A DNA stretch of 7,887 nt from an uncultured Lachnospiraceae bacterium (GCA_934394615.1 CAKRRJ010000096.1:1-7887), one strand, 5' to 3'; shown: positions 1 through 7,271, counted from the first letter of the stretch. Notes: generated from the sequence alone by a model not told the origin. Numbers and translations: made by a program.

Positions 1-2243
1 CGAAGCTCTGCCAGTACGGAATCATCCAGGGTGATGATCTGGCAGCCTGCATCCTCACAGGTCTTCTTGTACTCAGCGATGCTCTCATCTGCACGGTCGT
101 TGCCGTACTCGGTTGCTGCCTTTGCGCACTCATCTACCAGATTTCTTACGTTGTCCGGCAAGCTGCTGTAAAGATCAGAGTTCATATAGAAGGTAATGAT
201 GTGGCCGAGATGGTTGGTCTCTACGACATACTTCTGAACTTCCTGCACGTTGTTGCCGACAATGTTCATGTACGGGTTTTCCTGGCCGTCGATGGTGCCC
301 TGCTGCAGGCCCATGAATACCTCGGTGAACTGCATCGGGGTTGCTGCCGCGCCTAGCGCGTTCCAGTAAGCGATGTGATACTTGTTGGTCATAACACGGA
401 TTTTCTGGCCCTTTAAGCCTGCCAGGGAATGTGTCTCCTTGTTGGTGGTCAGCACACGGAATCCTGCGTCAGAGTAGCCTAACATCTGAATGCCGCCTGC
501 GTTGCAGTACTCGTTGATAACATCCACGAAATCGCTCTGCAGAACTGCTCTCATCTGTGCGGTGTTGTCAAACAGGTTCGGCATATCGAACACTGCGAAC
601 TGCGGGATAAAGTCTACCAGGTCGGTGGTCATGCCGGTTCCGATATCAATGGAACCGCCGATGACTGCCTCGGTGAACTCGGTAGTGTTTCCGAGCTGGC
701 CGCCCGGGTAGATATCCACACTGATCTTGCCGCCGGACTTCTCATTCACCAGTTCGGCAAACTTATCCACCATCATGTAGTTGATGGAAGTATCCGCAAC
801 AGTCATGGCTGCGGTCCAGTGGTACTCGCCGTCGATCTCAGACGGATCCAGCGCCGCGATGTCCGCGCCGTAATCGCCGCTGTCGGTGCTTCCAGGACCT
901 GCGCTGTCACCCTTGTTTGCCGCAACTGCCTTAGTCTCCTCACCGGAAAGCAGGGTCGGAAGTCCCATGGAGATCTGCGGGATGTAGGTAATCAGTCCCA
1001 GAGAAATCAGGAATGCCACAATGTATGGCATACAGGATTTCGCCAGCTTTAACATCGGGATCTTGGTCATGCCGGAAGCAACAAACAGGTTGATGCCCAT
1101 CGGCGGAGTTACCATGCCGATTGCCAGGTTACAGGTCATGATGATGCCAAAGTGTACCGGATCGATTCCGGCAGCAACCGCGATCGGAACCATGATCGGG
1201 GTTAAGATCATGATGTTCGGGATATTATCAATAATCATACCACAAACCAGCATGATCAGGTTCATGATCAGAAGGATCACGATCTTGTTGTCAGAAATTG
1301 CCAGTACAGACTCACTGATGGTCTGCGGATAACGCAGCAGGGTCAGGCACTTTGCGAATGCAGATGCTGCCGCGATAACGAACAGGATGTTCACATAGGT
1401 CTTTGCGCCATCCATGAACACCTTGCCGATGTTTCTGACATTGATGGTCTTATAAACGAAGATACATACAAACAGGCCGTAGAATACGCTGATAACAGCG
1501 GACTCGGTCGGGCTGCAGACACCAGAGTAAATGGTGCCAAGGATGATGACCGGAGTCATCAGAGCAAAGAAGCTCTCTTTTAATAACGGCCAGAAGCCTT
1601 TCGCGCGGATCTCTTTGTAACTCTTTAAAAGCTTCTCTTTGTCCTCGCCGTGCTTTTTGCAGTAATAGAAGCTGTAAAGCATCAGGGCAAAACCGATTAA
1701 GAGTCCCGGGAAGATACCTGCGATGAACAGCTTGGACGGTGACGCGTTGGCTGCTGCCGCATACACAATGTACGAAATACTCGGCGGGATGATAACGCCC
1801 AGACCGCCGGCTACGGTTACAATGGAGGTTGCGAATACCATATCATATCCCATCTCAACCAGGAACGGGATCGTCATGGCACCGACTGCGGATACGGTTG
1901 CCGGCGCGGAACCGGAAATAGCCGCGTAGAACATGCAGGTTACGATGACTGCGCACGGGAAACCTGCGGTCTTGTTGCCGATAAAGTATCCGAAGAAGTT
2001 AAACAGCTTTTCGGAAATACCACCCTGCGCCATGATCATACCGGAAACCATGAACAGCGGTACAGCTAACAGGGTGAAACTGTTTAAGCCTGCAAACATG
2101 CCGCGGGCTACATCGCCTGCCGCATAGGCGAAACTGGAATTTAAAAGGTTCGGCAGCATTGCCATAAGTCCGAACACGCCGCCCACCGGCATTGCCACTG
2201 CCAGGAGAATTGCCAGGATCAGGAAAAATAAACCGATTGCCAT
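1..2243 (-). CDS. dctM: TRAP transporter large permease fused to its substrate-binding protein (DctM-DctP), 3' end cut by window
   Basis: One open frame of 747 codons runs from ATG at 2243 to the window edge with no stop; I followed the frame codon by codon through the junction. Residues 1 to about 432 are a full DctM permease: many membrane helices, the GSAPATVSAVGAMTIP motif (about 111-126), GGLGVIIPPSI (about 146-156), TPPMGINLF near 380, and a last helix at about 406-421 ending in YIPQISMGLPTLL. Residues 433-472 form a Gly/Ser/Ala/Asp-rich linker. From about 473 (EYHWTAAM) a DctP binding protein follows, with the conserved substrate Arg616 in GQKIRV and GLQQGTIDGQENP at 645-657. The linker has no second signal peptide or lipobox, so the last DctM helix must anchor the binding domain. 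DctP normally has about 300 residues, so only a few dozen are probably missing. The start has AGGAGG eight bases upstream, inside the dctQ end. Family assignment is firm; the transported acid is unknown. Confidence 0.93.
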   Translation of the reverse strand, partial: MAIGLFFLILAILLAVAMPVGGVFGLMAMLPNLLNSSFAYAAGDVARGMFAGLNSFTLLAVPLFMVSGMIMAQGGISEKLFNFFGYFIGNKTAGFPCAVIVTCMFYAAISGSAPATVSAVGAMTIPFLVEMGYDMVFATSIVTVAGGLGVIIPPSISYIVYAAAANASPSKLFIAGIFPGLLIGFALMLYSFYYCKKHGEDKEKLLKSYKEIRAKGFWPLLKESFFALMTPVIILGTIYSGVCSPTESAVISVFYGLFVCIFVYKTINVRNIGKVFMDGAKTYVNILFVIAAASAFAKCLTLLRYPQTISESVLAISDNKIVILLIMNLIMLVCGMIIDNIPNIMILTPIMVPIAVAAGIDPVHFGIIMTCNLAIGMVTPPMGINLFVASGMTKIPMLKLAKSCMPYIVAFLISLGLITYIPQISMGLPTLLSGEETKAVAANKGDSAGPGSTDSGDYGADIAALDPSEIDGEYHWTAAMTVADTSINYMMVDKFAELVNEKSGGKISVDIYPGGQLGNTTEFTEAVIGGSIDIGTGMTTDLVDFIPQFAVFDMPNLFDNTAQMRAVLQSDFVDVINEYCNAGGIQMLGYSDAGFRVLTTNKETHSLAGLKGQKIRVMTNKYHIAYWNALGAAATPMQFTEVFMGLQQGTIDGQENPYMNIVGNNVQEVQKYVVETNHLGHIITFYMNSDLYSSLPDNVRNLVDECAKAATEYGNDRADESIAEYKKTCEDAGCQIITLDDSVLAEL

Positions 2244-2735
2244 TTATTTGTCCTCCTTTTCGTCTGTCTTGTTCATCAGTACCCGGATGATCAGCTGAAT
2301 GTAACGCACGATTCCCAGTGCAATGCCGAATGCCATCACACTGTAGATGTTGGCGATCGGGATGCCCAGTGCCGGGCTTGCCTGATTGACCTGAGCCGCG
2401 TTGGCGATGATCTCTGTTGTGCCCTTAAAGAGCCAGCATAAAAATACGACCATCACTGCGTCACAGATCAGTCCCAGAACTTTCTGCGCGCTCTTTGGGA
2501 TCATGGATGTGAATGTGTCTACCTTAATGCTGACGCCCAGGCGAACCGCACACGGCAGGGAAAAGAACGCGGAAAGCGCAAGACAGTAACAGCAGACCTC
2601 ATCTGACCAGCTCAGCGCGTTGTGGAAACAATAACGCATAATTACATTGGCAAATGACAGGCAGCTCATGACAACCAGCATGACCGCCAGGATCATGAGC
2701 TCAAAGTTTTTTTCGAGCCATTTCATTTGTTTCAT
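2244..2735 (-). CDS. dctQ: TRAP transporter small permease subunit DctQ
   Basis: A 163-residue membrane protein with four predicted helices (about 13-35, 45-65, 84-104 and 125-147). The SWSDE motif at the entry to helix 2 (about 42-46) is characteristic of DctQ. The N terminus (MKQMKWLEKN) is basic, which suggests it lies in the cytoplasm. In TRAP systems DctQ pairs with DctM and forms part of the membrane scaffold for sodium-driven uptake. The frame is open further upstream to an ATG at 2813, but the start at 2735 is preferred: AAGGAG lies nine bases before it (2745-2750), the extra residues are polar and unlike the family, and the earlier ATG would lie upstream of the predicted promoter's transcription start. 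The TAA stop abuts the ATG of the DctM-DctP gene, so the two are almost certainly translated from one message. Confidence 0.93.
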   Translation of the reverse strand: MKQMKWLEKNFELMILAVMLVVMSCLSFANVIMRYCFHNALSWSDEVCCYCLALSAFFSLPCAVRLGVSIKVDTFTSMIPKSAQKVLGLICDAVMVVFLCWLFKGTTEIIANAAQVNQASPALGIPIANIYSVMAFGIALGIVRYIQLIIRVLMNKTDEKEDK

Positions 2736-2765
2736 AGTACCCCACTCCTTATGATGTTTTTTCTC

Positions 2766-2779
2766 CAAAAAGCTTTTTG
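2766..2779. repeat. 14-bp perfect palindrome in the dctQ leader
   Basis: CAAAAAGCTTTTTG reads the same on both strands. It lies between the predicted transcription start (about 2789) and the ribosome binding site of dctQ. It could be a protein-binding site. Because the surroundings are AT-rich, chance is a real alternative. Confidence 0.4.
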
Positions 2780-2795
2780 TTTTACATGTGTTTTT

Positions 2796-2824
2796 ATTAT
2801 ATCTGTGGTACAATCAGAAGTAAA
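2796..2824 (-). promoter_or_regulatory. Promoter of the dctQ / DctM-DctP operon
   Basis: On the minus strand there is a perfect TATAAT -10 box (2801-2796) and a TTTACT -35 box (2824-2819, four of six consensus bases) with a 17-bp spacer. Transcription would start near 2789, giving a leader of about 54 bases that contains the dctQ ribosome binding site. The -35 box lies a few bases from a CATTGTTTT repeat at 2829-2837, as expected for a promoter contacted by an activator. Confidence 0.7.
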
Positions 2825-2828
2825 ATTA

Positions 2829-2893
2829 CATTGTTTTCTATTGGTAAGAAGTTTTTCTTCTTACTAATTCATTGTTTTTCCACAAAAACAATG
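2829..2893. promoter_or_regulatory. Cluster of repeated half-sites and two inverted repeats, probable LysR-type operator
   Basis: Three copies of CATTGTTTT occur: at 2829-2837 and 2870-2878 in direct orientation, 41 bp apart or about four helix turns, and inverted at 2885-2893. The second and third form a perfect inverted repeat with 10-bp arms and a 4-bp spacer (2870-2879 and 2884-2893). Between them is another perfect inverted repeat, GTAAGAAG-TTTTT-CTTCTTAC (2844-2864). Relative to the predicted TRAP transcription start these sites lie at about -40 to -104, the usual range for LysR recognition and activation sites. The sites also lie upstream of the regulator gene, so autoregulation is possible. 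The repeats are seen directly; the binding protein is inferred from position. Confidence 0.6.
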
Positions 2894-2950
2894 TGATTTT
2901 TTCTTTCTGAAAACCTTGTTTTTGAACATTTTTACCAACAGGAGGATTTT

Positions 2951-3880
2951 ATGGACTTTCGACAGCTGGAATATATTGTGGCGATTGCTGAAAATAAGAG
3001 TATCTCAAAGGCCGCGGAATCACTGTTCATCTCCCAGTCCGGCTTAAACCAGCAGCTCATCAAACTGGAAAAAGAGCTGGGCCTGCAGCTCTTTGACCGG
3101 AACAAGCACTTTTTACGCCCGACCAAAGCCGGGGAGATCTACGTCAAAAACGCCATTGAGATTTTAAAGATCAAGCGGAATACCTACACAGAACTCGGAG
3201 ACTTAAAAAAAGAAGCCACAGGCGAGATCAGCCTGGGGCTTACACACGAACACGGGATTGACCTGTTCACTTCCATATTTACTTCGTTTAACCAGCGTTA
3301 TCCGGGCATTTCTTTCGCTCTCACCGAAGCCATTGTTGCCAGGCAGAACGAACTGCTGCTCTCCGGCCAGCTGGACCTGGGATTTGTGATGCTGCGCGAA
3401 TCGGAACGGATCAATCTCGAATACATTACACTGTTTGAGGAAGACCTCATCCTGGGTGTTCCGAAAAACCATTCGGAAGCTGTACGTGCCAACCCCTTTG
3501 GCATGCCGCTTGCAACCACGGACTTAAAACGGTTCTACGACAGCAAATTTTCCCTGATCTTCAGCGCATCCACCATGCGCCAGCTCATTGACCCACTGTT
3601 TCAGCAGGCGGGTTACAAACCGCAGATCCTCATTGAAACAGCCATGAACCACGCGCTGATCCAGCTCGTGAGCAGAGGCTTCTGCTGCACTATTGTCCCG
3701 TATTCCCGGATGTTAAACAGCCCTTACAGTTCCGAATGCGCCTGGTTCCGGCTGCCCGGCCGCCCAAGCTGGCAGGTGTGCTTCGCACGGCGAAAAGATA
3801 CGCACTTAAGCGAAGCACACCGGTATCTGATCCGGCTCGCAAAGCGGTACGGACAGACGCTGCAGGAGCGGTTTATATAA
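2951..3880 (+). CDS. LysR-family transcriptional regulator
   Basis: A 309-residue protein of standard LysR length. The N terminus carries the winged helix-turn-helix (about residues 3-62): the DFRQLEYIVAIAENKSISKA helix region, SQSGLNQQL for recognition, LFDRNK at 47-52 and the TKAG wing at 58-61. A linker helix follows, then an effector-binding domain from about 90 to 300 (GEISLGLTHEHG onward). Ribosome binding site GGAGG (2941-2945) lies five bases before ATG. It is divergent from the TRAP operon, the classic arrangement for a LysR protein that activates its neighbour when a small acid binds. The inducer is probably the TRAP substrate or a product of it, but the sequence does not identify it. 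It is convergent with the AEC permease gene. I saw no convincing promoter of its own; TTGGTA (2841-2846) with TACTAA (2862-2867) is a poor match at 15-bp spacing. Confidence 0.95.
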   Translation: MDFRQLEYIVAIAENKSISKAAESLFISQSGLNQQLIKLEKELGLQLFDRNKHFLRPTKAGEIYVKNAIEILKIKRNTYTELGDLKKEATGEISLGLTHEHGIDLFTSIFTSFNQRYPGISFALTEAIVARQNELLLSGQLDLGFVMLRESERINLEYITLFEEDLILGVPKNHSEAVRANPFGMPLATTDLKRFYDSKFSLIFSASTMRQLIDPLFQQAGYKPQILIETAMNHALIQLVSRGFCCTIVPYSRMLNSPYSSECAWFRLPGRPSWQVCFARRKDTHLSEAHRYLIRLAKRYGQTLQERFI

Positions 3881-3920
3881 AGGTCCGGAAATAACGACAA
3901 ATGGCTCCGGGATTTCATAA

Positions 3921-4898
3921 TTAACCTAATATCATTGCCCATACCGGAATAGATATCAGGGAAAGCAGCGTGGAAACAACAATACACTTGGTCGCAAACG
4001 TATAGTCACATCCGTACTTTGCTGCCAGAATTGCGGAGGTGCTGCCCGCAGGCATACCGGTAATGAGCAGGCACACGCCGGTCAGGAACGGATCGATGCC
4101 TGCCAGGCGGCAGCCGACAAGTACCATAGCCGGAAGGATCACCAGACGCAGTGCGGACATGAACAATGTGTTTTTGTCCAGCATGCTGCGCAGAGACATT
4201 CCGGAGAACATCATGCCGATGAGCACCATCGTCATGGAGGTGGTGCAGCCGCCGGCGGAGCGCACTGCCTTATCCAGCGCGCCGAGAAGTACCTTCACAA
4301 GGTCCGGCACCAGCGGAAGACCGCAGTTTAAGACAGCCTCATACATGCTGTTTAACGGTGCCTGGAAGATCATAAGGCCAAGGCCGATGTAAACGGCAAC
4401 AATGCACGGATGCACAACCAGCTTTTTCACCACGCTCTTCATATCCGGGCTCTCGGTAAAGCAGGCAATTCCGGCAGACCACATCATAACGCGCATCGGA
4501 ATGATGAAAATGGACGCATACATCATGCCTTCTGCCCCGTAAATGCCCTGCGCGATCGGCAGTCCCAGGAAACCGGAGTTGGAAACGATGGTGCAGTACT
4601 GCATCACGCGCTTGACTTCCTTCGGCTTATGGTTGTAGAGCACCTTGCTGAGGATGTAGCATACCAGCTGCACCAGCAGGGAAATTGCCAGCACAACCGC
4701 AAATTTTCTTAAAATGTCCAGATTAAACTCCATTCGGAAGGAGTTGATGATGTTGCACGGCAGAAAGAAGTACAAGACCAGATCCGTGAGGATCGCCTTC
4801 GCATCATCCTTTAAGATGCCTGTGCTTTTTAAAATGGCACCGGCAGCCACAAGCAGGAACATCATGACCTGCAGGGTCCACAAATTGCTGATATCCAT
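3921..4898 (-). CDS. AEC-family (auxin efflux carrier type) organic acid permease
   Basis: A 325-residue protein, normal length for bacterial AEC carriers, with about ten hydrophobic helices in two groups of five. Family signatures are visible: SNSGFLGLPIAQGIYG (106-121) in the first half and GMPAGSTSAILAAKYG (281-296) in the second, the regions around the broken helices. The middle segment (about 180-218, with LGALDKAVRSAGG) seems somewhat longer than usual. Characterised bacterial members move malate, malonate or similar acids, so an organic acid substrate is likely; direction and substrate cannot be told. The gene begins 21 bases after the stop of the aldo/keto reductase and has a G-rich AGGGGG ribosome binding site seven bases before the ATG, so the two are probably one operon. 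Its 3' end faces the LysR gene across 40 bp with no clear terminator. Confidence 0.9.
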   Translation of the reverse strand: MDISNLWTLQVMMFLLVAAGAILKSTGILKDDAKAILTDLVLYFFLPCNIINSFRMEFNLDILRKFAVVLAISLLVQLVCYILSKVLYNHKPKEVKRVMQYCTIVSNSGFLGLPIAQGIYGAEGMMYASIFIIPMRVMMWSAGIACFTESPDMKSVVKKLVVHPCIVAVYIGLGLMIFQAPLNSMYEAVLNCGLPLVPDLVKVLLGALDKAVRSAGGCTTSMTMVLIGMMFSGMSLRSMLDKNTLFMSALRLVILPAMVLVGCRLAGIDPFLTGVCLLITGMPAGSTSAILAAKYGCDYTFATKCIVVSTLLSLISIPVWAMILG

Positions 4899-4919
4899 CT
4901 CTGATCCCCCTGTCTCTCC

Positions 4920-5774
4920 CTACACGATATCCAGATAAACCTTGCTCGTCGGAGCCGGGAATACCTTGTCAATCATGCGAAGTTCCTCTTCTGTCAGCAC
5001 CAGCTTGTCGGCCGCCGCATTGTCCAGGGTATGGCGCTCCTGGCTTGCGCGCGGAATAGCAATGGTGTTTCCATCGCGGACAACAAAGGCAAGAAGCACC
5101 TGAGCCACCGACGCTCCATGTGCTTTCGCGATTTCTCTCAGGACCGGATTTTCAAACAGGCCGCGGCGCAGATCTCCGCCCTGTGCAAGCGGACAGTATG
5201 CCATGAGCGGCACATGGTGCTCGCGCATCCACGGAAGCAGGTCGTACTCAATGCCTCTGGATGCCACATGGTAAAGTACCTGGTTTACCGCGCAGTTTTT
5301 GCCGTTCGGGACAGACCAGAGTTCTTCCATATCGTCGGTGTCAAAGTTGGATACACCCCAGCGGCGGATCTTTCCTTCTTTCTTGAGCTGTTCCATGCAG
5401 GCTACGGTCTCCTCTAACGGCACGCCGCCTCTCCAGTGCAGCAGGTACAGATCCAGATAGTCAGTTCCCATCCGCTTCATGCTCGCCATGCAGCTCTTAA
5501 AGATGTTGCGTCTTCCCGCATTGTGCGGATAAACCTTGGACACAAGGAAAAGTTTGCTGCGGTCCATGCCCGCGATCGTCTTGCCGATCAGCTCCTCGGC
5601 TTTTCCCTCGCCGTACATCTCCGCGGTATCAATGAGGGTCATGCCAGCTTTTACACCAGCTGTCAGCGCGTCTTTTTCTTCCTCAAAATAACTCCGGTCC
5701 TCTCCAAGAAACCAGGTTCCCTGACCAATCGCCGGAACCTTTGTGCCATCCGGCAGCATTACAAATCTGTTCAT
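4920..5774 (-). CDS. Aldo/keto reductase, YeaE-like
   Basis: A 284-residue NAD(P)H-dependent aldo/keto reductase of normal length, expected to be cytoplasmic. The catalytic tetrad is complete: Asp49 and Tyr54 in LIDTAEMYGEG, Lys80 in LVSKVYP, and His113 in LYLLHW. The cofactor-side motifs GKIRRWGVSNFD, NQVLYHVASRGIEYDLLPW and the late IPRA(S) segment are present. From memory the whole sequence, including the ending APTSKVYLDIV, resembles Escherichia coli YeaE, a methylglyoxal reductase, so reduction of a small aldehyde is likely. The physiological substrate here is unknown; in this context it may be a three-carbon aldehyde acid. The ATG at 5774 is preceded at eight bases by GGGAG (5783-5787). 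It is the first gene of a probable pair with the AEC permease, and the structured repeat at 5827-5994 lies just upstream. Confidence 0.93.
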   Translation of the reverse strand: MNRFVMLPDGTKVPAIGQGTWFLGEDRSYFEEEKDALTAGVKAGMTLIDTAEMYGEGKAEELIGKTIAGMDRSKLFLVSKVYPHNAGRRNIFKSCMASMKRMGTDYLDLYLLHWRGGVPLEETVACMEQLKKEGKIRRWGVSNFDTDDMEELWSVPNGKNCAVNQVLYHVASRGIEYDLLPWMREHHVPLMAYCPLAQGGDLRRGLFENPVLREIAKAHGASVAQVLLAFVVRDGNTIAIPRASQERHTLDNAAADKLVLTEEELRMIDKVFPAPTSKVYLDIV

Positions 5775-5826
5775 GTTGTCATCTCCCTGATGTAGTGTTA
5801 TTTTTACTTCTTCATTTCAGATAAAA

Positions 5827-5994
5827 GGGGCTGTCGCAGACTTGAGCCCAGAACATTTCCATATCAGGTTGTACGCATCTCGAACACGCATGTCCAAATG
5901 GGGCGGATGAAATCCGACACAGGCGAACATGTGTAAGTGAGAGCAAGCGAACAACGATATGGGAACGTGGCGGGATCAAGTTTGCGACAGCCCC
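5827..5994. repeat. 168-bp structured inverted-repeat element (MITE-like, possible terminator)
   Basis: The element is bounded by 19-base arms, GGGGCTGTCGCAGACTTGA (5827-5845) and its complement (5976-5994), with one G-T opposition. Pairing continues inward: 5856-5865 with 5956-5965 (one G-T), GTTGT 5868-5872 with ACAAC 5951-5955, ACGCATGT 5886-5893 with ACATGTGT 5927-5934 (one G-T), and an apical CGGAT-GAA-ATCCG hairpin (5904-5916). As minus-strand RNA it would follow the kinase stop by 9 bases and end in CCCCTTTTATCT, so it could stop transcription before the reductase. Its compact ends and lack of coding capacity also fit a small non-autonomous transposable element. I found no clear target duplication. 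The pairing is seen directly; the role is inference. Confidence 0.75.
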
Positions 5995-6003
5995 ATCTCT
6001 GTT

Positions 6004-7140
6004 TTATTTCATCTGCATGCCGACGCGGATCATGCGGAAGGTTCTGTCTGCAGCGTTTGCGTAAAGCTCCTCTGCACGCTCCAGAGCCTCTTCAATATCC
6101 ATAGCACCGTTAATAGTCGGAACGATGCTCTCTACGCCAAACTCGTAGATCTTCTCTGCTCCGTTGCCCATGCCGCCTACGATGGCAACAGCCGGAACGC
6201 CTTTTGCCTTGCAGCGCATGCCGATACCGCTCGGTACTTTACCAAATGCGGACTGCCAGTCGATGCGGCCCTCACCGGTTACAACCAGGTCGGTGCCCTC
6301 TAACAGGCCGTCAAAGTCGATCAGATCCAGCACGGTCTCGATACCGGATTTTAAGTTTGCCTTTAAGAAACCGCAGAGAGCTGCGCCAAGGCCGCCTGCT
6401 GCGCCTGCGCCTTCCTTGTTCTCAACGTCCATGCCTTTTTTACGCATAACCTCTGCGTAGTTCTTCATGCCGGCTTCCAGACGGTCCAGAATCTCCGGGG
6501 TGCCGCCCTTCTGCTTGCCGAAGGTGTAGGTTGCGCCGTCCGGTCCGGTTAACGGGTTGGTTACGTCGCACATAACGGTGATCTCAGCCTCAGCTACTGC
6601 CGGATGCAGGCCGCTCATATCGATATCAGCAACCTTCTCCAGATCGGAGCCAACACCAGTCAGAACGTTGCCCTCCGCATCGAGGAAACGAACGCCCAGC
6701 GCACTCATAGCGCCCATGCCGCCATCGTTGGTAGCGCTTCCGCCGATTGCGATGGAAAGTTTGCGGTAACCGTTATCCAGAGCGTCTTTGATGAGCTCGC
6801 CGGTACCGTAGCTGGTGGTATTTAACGGATTTCTCTTCTCAGTCGGAACCATCGGAAGTCCGGATGCTGCTGCCATCTCAATAATAGCGGAATCGCCGTG
6901 GAATACACCGTAGGAAGCCTCGGTCTCCTCCATTAACGGTCCGTGTACTTTTACTTTGCGGTAATCGCCCTTGGTAACAGCAATGACTGCGTCAACGGTT
7001 CCCTCGCCGCCGTCCGCAACCGGAACGCCAACGGTCTCGCAGCCCGGGAAAATGCGCTGTGCGGACTCATTTAACAGTTTGATGATCTGGTCAGAAGATA
7101 AAGTTCCCTTGAAAGAATCGGAAGCAAACAGTAATTTCAT
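6004..7140 (-). CDS. glxK: Glycerate 2-kinase (GarK/GlxK family)
   Basis: A 378-residue protein, full length for the GarK/GlxK type of glycerate kinase, which phosphorylates D-glycerate with ATP, normally to 2-phosphoglycerate, feeding lower glycolysis. Family motifs appear in order: FASDSFKGTLSS (5-16), VADGGEGTVDA (41-51), SYGTGELI (110-117), the glycine-rich IGGSATNDGGMGA (132-144), CDVTNPLTGPDGA (191-203), GAGAAGGLGAAL (244-255) and VVTGEGRIDWQSAFGKVPSG (286-305). A strong AGGAGG lies four bases before the ATG. A TATAAC sequence (7193-7188) could be its -10 box, but I see no good -35 partner and it would overlap the upstream terminator. Glycerate kinases of this type usually serve breakdown of glucarate, galactarate or glyoxylate, which fits an aldolase gene upstream. 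The choice between the names garK and glxK is arbitrary here. Confidence 0.95.
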   Translation of the reverse strand: MKLLFASDSFKGTLSSDQIIKLLNESAQRIFPGCETVGVPVADGGEGTVDAVIAVTKGDYRKVKVHGPLMEETEASYGVFHGDSAIIEMAAASGLPMVPTEKRNPLNTTSYGTGELIKDALDNGYRKLSIAIGGSATNDGGMGAMSALGVRFLDAEGNVLTGVGSDLEKVADIDMSGLHPAVAEAEITVMCDVTNPLTGPDGATYTFGKQKGGTPEILDRLEAGMKNYAEVMRKKGMDVENKEGAGAAGGLGAALCGFLKANLKSGIETVLDLIDFDGLLEGTDLVVTGEGRIDWQSAFGKVPSGIGMRCKAKGVPAVAIVGGMGNGAEKIYEFGVESIVPTINGAMDIEEALERAEELYANAADRTFRMIRVGMQMK

Positions 7141-7196
7141 AAATCCTCCTTCTACATGAGTGAATCAATGTTCGTTTGTTTCTATTTGTTATAAGC

Positions 7197-7234
7197 GAAA
7201 ATGGACCGGCACTCCAGAAGAATCGCCGGTCCAT
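7197..7234 (-). terminator. Intrinsic terminator after the DapA-family gene
   Basis: ATGGACCGGC (7201-7210) and GCCGGTCCAT (7225-7234) form a perfect 10-bp stem around a 14-base loop. On the minus strand the stem is followed by TTTT (7200-7197). It begins 38 bases after the stop of the DapA-family gene. The T run is short and overlaps the end of the stem, so termination may be partial, leaving some read-through into the glycerate kinase gene. Confidence 0.7.
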
Positions 7235-7271
7235 CGTCAATGCCGTAATTGATATTCAGTTACTTTTCAAA

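Noticed and set aside
840..970. Frameshift or split genes at the DctM/DctP junction
   Set aside because: The frame is continuous codon by codon, and no stop codon, second start with ribosome binding site, or signal peptide is present.
490..2127. Several plus-strand open frames of 64-103 codons opposite the transporter gene
   Set aside because: They have no family resemblance, lack ribosome binding sites and lie opposite a clear DctM-DctP reading frame.
2736..2813. Longer start for DctQ at 2813
   Set aside because: The extra 26 residues are polar and unlike DctQ, the ATG lies upstream of the predicted transcription start, and the start at 2735 has a well-placed AAGGAG.
4039..5795. Plus-strand open frames opposite the AEC permease and reductase
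   Set aside because: These are antisense frames in GC-rich coding DNA; their translations look like no known protein and the minus-strand genes are complete.
5775..6003. A riboswitch or small protein gene in the spacer upstream of the reductase
   Set aside because: The structure is a long near-symmetrical fold-back, does not match a riboswitch class I recognise, and holds no frame with a start and ribosome binding site.
6164..7159. Plus-strand open frames opposite glycerate kinase
   Set aside because: These are antisense frames with no ribosome binding sites; the kinase motifs on the minus strand explain the region.
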